From NCBI GenBank assembly GCA_963691705.1, contig OY829543.1, positions 31,457,523-31,521,522 on the forward strand: 64,000 nucleotides of DNA, read 5' to 3'. Under the pieces are notes generated by a model, which saw only the letters and a list, made by a program, of their open reading frames with translations, searched no databases and was not told the DNA's origin. Position 1 is the stretch's first letter. The number at the start of each line of letters is the position of its first letter. Shown here piece by piece: positions 58,587-64,000 of the stretch. The position numbers and the translations under genes were made by a program. Origin of the DNA: Viola odorata (taxonomy: Eukaryota > Streptophyta > Magnoliopsida > Malpighiales > Violaceae).

Positions 58587-60474
58587 CCCAAATCCGATTG
58601 TTTTCCCTTCTATTATTATTTCTCCTAATGTGCAGAACAAGAGAAGATTGTTGGCAGAAGAGAAGCCTCTTACTTTACCACCAAGAAGAGGGAAAGAGCC
58701 TTGTGTATCCATGGTGCCTATTTCGGCAAACCCTAACCGAAATGGTATGGTATGGCTCTCTTCCCTAAGGAGCGATTTGTGTGAGTATATAAACATCTTT
58801 GATTTGTATGCTTCTGGTTCTAAAATTAATTTAAATGATGATTATTATATGCAAGCACCGAAGGTCAAGTCCTATGCCTTTGAAAATTACTCGCGAAAGC
58901 GAAAACAGTTTGGTGTATTGACTAGGTCGAGAGACGTAGATTGTGTTGTCTCTAACGCAATTTTAATTGGATTTACACATGTTTTTACATTAGATAACTA
59001 TTCTTCCAAGTGTGAATTTCATGAAAATTTTGTGTTTAAGTGGACAGGATTTGGAGGAGCTCTTTTCAGACGCAATCGCTTATATCGGTCGCATGATCTT
59101 TTGCGAAATTTTGATGAGCATTATGTGTTTGATGATTGTTTGATGAGCTACTGTGATTTAATTAATATTACTGGTTTAATTTATAGGAATGATATATCTT
59201 CACATGATGTTCCTTTGAGTCTTATTGGTAGTGTTGATAAAAAATCACTTAGTGAAAAATCGCTTGAGGTTACACCTAGGATTAATCTTTATGCTAATGA
59301 TTCTGATTTTTGTGAAGTCTATAAAGATTATTTATTTGACACAAAATCTATGTTTTGTATGCATAAAGGATATCATAGCAAGCATGAGCGCTTAATTTGG
59401 TTGTGTAGTTCGTTATACGATTTGACTATGTATTGGTCATATGATGCTGGTTTGATACATCAATATAACGCAACTATTACTAACATATTCTTTAAGGATG
59501 TTATGCTTTCACATGTTGTTCCTTGGAGTATTGTTAGTAATCACAGGGAGGAGTCACTTAGCGACTCATGGATGGAATTGTGGAGGAGGCCGAGCACGAA
59601 GATGCTAATTGAGACATCTTGTCAACCACAATTCGGAGTTTCAAGCAATGTGGATCCATGGGCACTTGAGTCCTCATGGCACATTTCGGTTTGTAAGTAT
59701 GAGTTTACATGGAAGCAATGCTTTCAATTTATTTTATTTACTTACTTCCTTTCGGTACATGCTACTGTTTTGGGATTATTGCTTAAACTCATATATGGTT
59801 TCATTCATATAAAATTATTCGGTTTAATATTTCTGCCTTTGAGTGTATTATTTAGTATAAGTGGCAGCAAAGAGATCGAAGTAATGCGGATATCCCATGG
59901 ACAAGCCAAGTGCTATGGTGCGAGCTTGAGTGTCAAGATGGAAACTTTTAGAAACCATGGAAGGATGAGTGGATCCTTCAAGATAGGAGCTTGGGTTTGG
60001 CAGCGCTTACGCTGGAGACGGTCCCTAAACCAAGTTCAAGCAAGAGTAGCTGCTTGGAGTAATAATCTTACTCAACGCATTGACATGTTCAAAGACGTTG
60101 CTGCCAAGTTGAATTTACAAGGTTGGTATGGTTCAATTTGTGCTTACTTTGATATTACTAACTTAAGGTATTATGGTGCAGGTTTAGGTGCAGATTCGAA
60201 GGCGAATCTTTTCGAAGGGAGAGGGAATGATTTGAATCCTTATACCAACCCTAACGTATCGACCTTGAAGTGCAAGAGATGGCGACTAAGGAAGCACAAG
60301 AGATGGCGAGTATGCTTTGAGCATATTGGGAATTTTTCGTGCATAGATTATGCTGAGCAAGATTCAAGGACGAATCTTTCCGAAGAGGGAGGGAATGATA
60401 CGATCCCAAGATGTATCACGCGACTACATGGACAAAAGCGTCAAGACATGATGGAGCAGATGGAGTCCGATTAG
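58504..60474 (+). CDS. element B long ORF of unknown function (656 codons)
   Basis: Open from the ATG at 58504 to the TAG at 60472-60474, ending inside the 3' LTR. I recognise no RT, integrase, protease or gag motif. The N-terminal 50 residues overlap the gag spacer in another frame. The middle is rich in Tyr, Asp, Ser and Cys (NDDYYMQAPKVKSYAFENYS, CEFHENFVFKWTGFGGALF). Around residues 407-455 there is a long hydrophobic stretch (ILFTYFLSVHATVLGLLLKL then a second segment with GLIFLPLSVLFSI), which looks like two membrane helices. Near the end are DSKANLFEGRGND and DSRTNLSEEGGND, the polypurine-tract motif. It occupies the place of pol or of the env-like gene. A true start further down is possible. 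The length without stops in AT-rich sequence suggests selection or a recent origin. Confidence 0.5.
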   Translation: MHYMCKKICFGASHQKLNFWPLRIDFPNPNPIVFPSIIISPNVQNKRRLLAEEKPLTLPPRRGKEPCVSMVPISANPNRNGMVWLSSLRSDLCEYINIFDLYASGSKINLNDDYYMQAPKVKSYAFENYSRKRKQFGVLTRSRDVDCVVSNAILIGFTHVFTLDNYSSKCEFHENFVFKWTGFGGALFRRNRLYRSHDLLRNFDEHYVFDDCLMSYCDLINITGLIYRNDISSHDVPLSLIGSVDKKSLSEKSLEVTPRINLYANDSDFCEVYKDYLFDTKSMFCMHKGYHSKHERLIWLCSSLYDLTMYWSYDAGLIHQYNATITNIFFKDVMLSHVVPWSIVSNHREESLSDSWMELWRRPSTKMLIETSCQPQFGVSSNVDPWALESSWHISVCKYEFTWKQCFQFILFTYFLSVHATVLGLLLKLIYGFIHIKLFGLIFLPLSVLFSISGSKEIEVMRISHGQAKCYGASLSVKMETFRNHGRMSGSFKIGAWVWQRLRWRRSLNQVQARVAAWSNNLTQRIDMFKDVAAKLNLQGWYGSICAYFDITNLRYYGAGLGADSKANLFEGRGNDLNPYTNPNVSTLKCKRWRLRKHKRWRVCFEHIGNFSCIDYAEQDSRTNLSEEGGNDTIPRCITRLHGQKRQDMMEQMESD

Positions 60475-61378
60475 GGATCACAAAGGCTTGATGGAAACCT
60501 ATATGTGTTATGTTTATTGTGTCCAAATTTTAGGACATTTGGACGAGTGGATCATCCAAAAGATTAAGCCAACATTTTCGTTGACAGTAGTCCTACGCCG
60601 ACAAGGACTCCAAGACGCATCAGGCAACTTCGTCCGAATCTAGCCAGCATGTACAAGTCAGAATCATGAGATCGAATACGTTTTGGAAATTTCAGGATGT
60701 TAGCTTTCTTCTGGAACAAGTTTGGCCCATTTGGCCAAGTGGTTTGAAAGTTATTCAAGTCGACATTATAGAGCACAGTGTGTACGCGAGACAACATACG
60801 ACTTGAGGTTTCGGCCCAAACCTTGGCCCGATGATGGAGAACTCGACATGGGCTGCTAGAATGCATTTAAATATATTTATGTTTACTTTAATTAATTAAT
60901 TATTTAATTAGTTAATTGATTAATTAGTTAATTAAGTTAATTTCCTTAATTAGAACACCTACTTCTATTCCTATTAGGGTTTGCTTCTAAACTCTTTATA
61001 AGCAACCGTTTAACCTCATTATAAGGTTGGCTGTTATTTTAAAAAAAATTGAGACTTCTCTCTTCAAATCTCTACCCATTGTTCATCGATTGAACCTTGT
61101 TCCTTCTCAAGTCCGCAATACTCGAGCCGTCAAATAAGTAAAACCGAAATTGCAACCCCATTGTTTCGTTTCTCTTAGTGTGATTCTCACATTGTTGAGT
61201 CTAGTCCTAGGAATCCGATTCAAGATCCTTGACTTGAAATCTATTAGGGCTCTTAGCACAGGTTAACTAAGTGGTCTAAGCTCGTACTTGTCGAGTTCAT
61301 TATTTCAGCATTGAAATCCATCCTTGAACAACGATCAGAATTACGTGCTACGCATCCTACGCAACTAGGATCGTATCA
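60396..61378 (+). repeat. element B 3' LTR (uninterrupted)
   Basis: 983 bp. It is the undisturbed counterpart of the split 5' LTR, including the CAACCCC site (at about 61156) that element C used. Confidence 0.93.
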
Positions 61379-61385
61379 CAGGGTT

Positions 61386-62029
61386 TGATTGAACAGTTGT
61401 TCAAACGATAAGCAAGGCTGTTACTAAAATGATCTTCATTGAATTCTAGCCACCCCCCATAATACGACCTTGGTTCCGATTTGGAGCCCTTGCACGGATC
61501 TAGTCCTCTTTGGGAGGTTGGATTGACAATGGGATGAAAATCATGAGGCTCTATGATGGATTCAGCCTTAAGGGCCACGGTTCCAAGAGCCGGTTCCTAG
61601 GTGGTCTAAAGGCTCTATGATGAAAATCATGAGCAAGTTTAAAGACAACCTATAAAAGAGGCTAAGTCCTTCTATTTATAGGGGAATTATTACAAAAGAG
61701 GAAAATACTAAAAACACCCTTGGCCAAAGGGTTTCCTTCTTTGGATGACACGGGCTTGAGCGTGGGCTTGATACGGCTAGGCGCTGATGGGCTTGGAGTG
61801 TGCTGGCCGAAGCTCGAGGGCGCGGGCACACGGCTTGGCCTAGACGGACGGCCTAGACGGAAGGCTTGGCCTAGACGCACATCTTGGCCTAGACAGATGA
61901 CTTGGCCTAGATGCACAACTCGGCCTAGACAGAAGGCTTGGCCTAGATGGCAGGCTTGTATCACAAGGCTGGGCACGGGCGCACGAGCGCAAAGATGGCG
62001 AGGCCTAGATGCCGTGCTCGTATCATTCC
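61386..62029 (-). repeat. element D 3' LTR
   Basis: 644 bp. Contains the two-way TATA motif at 61650-61681. A GCCTAGAC/CTTGGCCTAGA word is repeated about eight times at 61830-61960. Confidence 0.75.
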
Positions 62030-62322
62030 ATCCACCTTTAGAGAGATTCTTCCTCGAATCTATAGGGTCAATCCCGTGAAAGGCTAAGCGGGCTAAGACA
62101 AACTTCCGGCTAGTGGCCACAAACGGATCCCTTTTGAAACTTCCCTCGGAAAAGATAGGCCAAGCGGGAGGCCTTTCTAGGGCAAGGCATGTGGGCTCGG
62201 TGAGGATCATGCTCGGCCGCGAAGCTAAGCCATTGCTAGTGAAGGCCGATGGTGAGTCAAACCCAAAAATTACTCCATTTCAGCCAAGGTGGGGAAAGGT
62301 GGTAATGCGGGCCAAGGGAGGA
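62030..62322 (-). pseudogene. element D internal ORF end
   Basis: Minus-strand frame RPPAWPIFSEGSFKRDPFVA, KFVLARLAFHGIDPIDSRKN, then GGWND. It matches the C-terminal part of the ORF modules of elements A and C. Cut by element E. Confidence 0.6.
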
Positions 62323-62752
62323 TGATATGAGCTTAAAGGCTCCAGCTCGTCCTTATACCTTGCCCGGACCAGCCTTGGATCTCACGGCGAAAACTAGCAC
62401 ATTAGGGACTGTTTTGTTGATCAAGTCAGCCGACCTTCCTAGGTTTAAATGAAGGGTTATTTTAGGGTTTTCTCATGTAATAATTATCAAGCTATAAATA
62501 GAAGGAGATAGCCTCTTTTATAGCTTGCCTTTGATTTTGATGATATTCTCTTTGGCCAAATCAGTAGAGTAACCTAGGTAATTTAGGGTTCTTAAAACCA
62601 GCACTTCATCTTCTTTACTTTGTAACCAACCTCTCCATTTAAACACCTTCATCCGTTCATCCGAACCAGCAACCAACCTCTCACAAGAGGACTAGATCCG
62701 TGGCTCCATTCAATCCGTTCATCTTCTCCAAAATAGAGGCTGAACCTTATCA
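62323..62752 (+). repeat. element E 5' LTR
   Basis: 430 bp with TATAAATAG at 62493-62501 and the opposite TTTTATAG ending at 62523. Confidence 0.88.
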
Positions 62753-63619
62753 AGTGGTAGCGGAGCTCCAATCGTCTTCTAGGTTGGTAAACCTCATTTA
62801 AATTCCTTTTCTACGGTTAGAATCATCTCCTCTACCGTAGAACATCTTTCTTTTGTGCTGAATTTTTTTCTGTTTTTCTTCTTTTTCACACCTGTTCCAC
62901 TAAATTGCTAAAACGTCATTTCCTTGAGTTTCTTCGGTTCAAACACCTTGATTCTTGTTTTCTATGGTTTAAACATTATTTTCTACCATAGGAATCAATC
63001 TTACTTCATTTGAAATTTTTTGGTGTTCTTGAGAAATTCTTGTCTTTTAGTGTGCTGAATTTTGGAAGAACACAATTGCTGAAATATTTTGTGTTTGTGT
63101 GCATCTAAATGGACGAAAATTCATCTTCTTAAATGTGTATTTGCTGTTGAAGTTGTTGGAGCCTCCTATGGTGGCTTTGAGAGCCATGTGGACTTGTTGT
63201 ATTCTTGCTAAGTGCCGAAATTGCTTGTCCAACCCTAGCCGGCCACATCACCTTGATTGTGAGCCTAGTATTTTCCTCAATTGTGAGCCAAGCATTTCAG
63301 CTTGCTCACTACTCTAGGCCGGCCCTAATTTAGCATCCTTACACTTTGTATGCTTGTCATACACGTCCACCTCACATGCCACATCACTTGCTTGGTCATC
63401 CACAAAATTAGTGACACATCATCTTCACTTGCCACATCACAGTTTTTGGCTTTTAGTGAAATTTTTTCAAAAGCAAAAACTACTTGTCTTTCACTTCTTG
63501 TAAAAATACTTGTCATACAAGTGAGTCTTCTTCACCCTTTGCAAAAACAGAACTTAAAAGAAGGGAACTAAAAGATTTGATCAAAAAGAAAAGAAAAAGT
63601 GATCAAGTTCCTCAGTTCT

Positions 63620-63620
<1 letters not shown>

Positions 63621-63653
<33 letters not shown>
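63621..63653. repeat. A33 run
   Basis: A homopolymer of 33 A followed by GAA repeats. The homologous site in element C (54303-54317) has a run of about 15. Confidence 0.95.
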
Positions 63654-63655
<2 letters not shown>

Positions 63656-64000
63656 AGAAGAAGAAAAAGAAAAGAAGAAGAGCAAAGGAGTCACAAGCAA
63701 GAAACTACTTGTGTGTATGCAATTTAAGTGAATTACATTGTTTTTTAAGTGTCCTTGTGGAAGAACACAAGTTTCAGTTTTCAATTTGTGCCTTCCAATT
63801 TGGATTTTCTTTTTCGGATTTCCATTCCCAGTTTTTTATTACTTTCGCATTTTCCCCTTTTGAGAGGGTAGTTTCCCTCCAAAAATTCTTAAATTTTTAC
63901 AGCTTAAACTTCAATCTGAGTGGAACAACTCTTATGTTTGAGACTTCTCCTAATTCGGATGTTTTCATACACTTCTATCCAACTCAAAATCAGTGCGCAG

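Larger units (their letters stand above)
49417..61378 (+). mobile_element. element B: non-autonomous LTR retrotransposon, interrupted by element C
   Basis: 5' LTR in two parts (49417-50155 and 56379-56599), internal region 56600-60395, 3' LTR 60396-61378. LTRs start TGATACGATCC and end GGATCGTATCA, an 11-bp inverted repeat. The TSD CAGGG is perfect (49412-49416 and 61379-61383). Without element C it is about 5.7 kb. It has a gag ORF and a 656-codon ORF of unknown function, but no protease, RT or integrase. It must depend on another gypsy element. Confidence 0.92.
61386..62322 (-). mobile_element. element D: related LTR retrotransposon, 3' end (truncated by E)
   Basis: The LTR (61386-62029, minus) starts TGATACGAGCACGG and ends CTGTTCAATCA. 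The polypurine tract and hairpin follow at 62030-62061, then the end of an internal ORF up to 62322, where element E is inserted. The CAGGG TSD of element B lies 2 bp outside its border. The rest of D lies beyond element E, outside the window. Confidence 0.75.
62323..64000 (+). mobile_element. element E: LTR and leader (continues off right edge)
   Basis: The LTR (62323-62752) starts TGATATGAGC and ends ACCTTATCA and is closely similar to the element A LTR. PBS AGTGGTAGCGGAGCTCC follows. The leader (to 64000) is the inverse homologue of the leader of element C and contains the empty site for the MITE found in C. Left flank GAGGA (62318-62322) is the expected TSD; the partner is outside the window. 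Confidence 0.85.

Overview
This is a plant nuclear window, almost certainly from a eudicot. The evidence is intron-rich genes with GT..AG splice sites, plant-type gene families (a TRM/LONGIFOLIA-like DUF4378 gene, a plant tomosyn/Lgl-like WD40 gene, a PPR fragment), and typical plant transposons (copia, Athila and chromovirus gypsy, hAT, pogo/Emigrant, Stowaway, LINE). I cannot name the species. Only one host gene looks intact (30718-34589, +). Everything else is decayed genes or mobile DNA.

Layout. 1-2883: a Ty1/copia element (-) that enters from the left edge and ends in a short 5' LTR. It cuts off the 5' part of an NTPCR/THEP1-like NTPase pseudogene (2926-3916, +). 4432-12711 (-): a multi-exon tomosyn-like WD40 gene whose exons can be placed to the base. 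It carries several frameshifts, I cannot find its second exon, and a PPR pseudogene lies in its first intron. 13217-17607: a hAT element with a frameshifted transposase, then a 5'-truncated LINE. 17885-29645: foldback (MULE-like) elements, a non-autonomous hAT with perfect 8-bp target duplications that hosts three further insertions, a LINE with a 16-bp target duplication, and a pogo-like element. 30718-34589: the intact DUF4378 gene. 34839-64000: a nest of LTR retrotransposons.

The nest can be resolved by target-site duplications (TSD). Element B (+, 49417-61378, TSD CAGGG) sits in an Athila-type element. Element C (-, 50156-56373, TSD CAACC) sits inside the 5' LTR of B. A hAT MITE (54972-55460, TSD GTTTAAAC) sits inside C. 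Element E (+, from 62323) sits inside element D (-, from 61386). Element A (20949-22394) is a far-away relative. A, C, D and E share a 32-bp LTR motif with a TATA box at each end, facing opposite ways. A to D share an 18-nt hairpin just before the polypurine tract. A, C and E share an unusual primer-binding site, with a variant in B. None shows protease, reverse transcriptase or integrase. Instead they carry a gag or gag-like ORF and unrecognised ORFs. This non-autonomous family, with its shared terminal modules and orphan ORFs, is the best candidate here for something undescribed.
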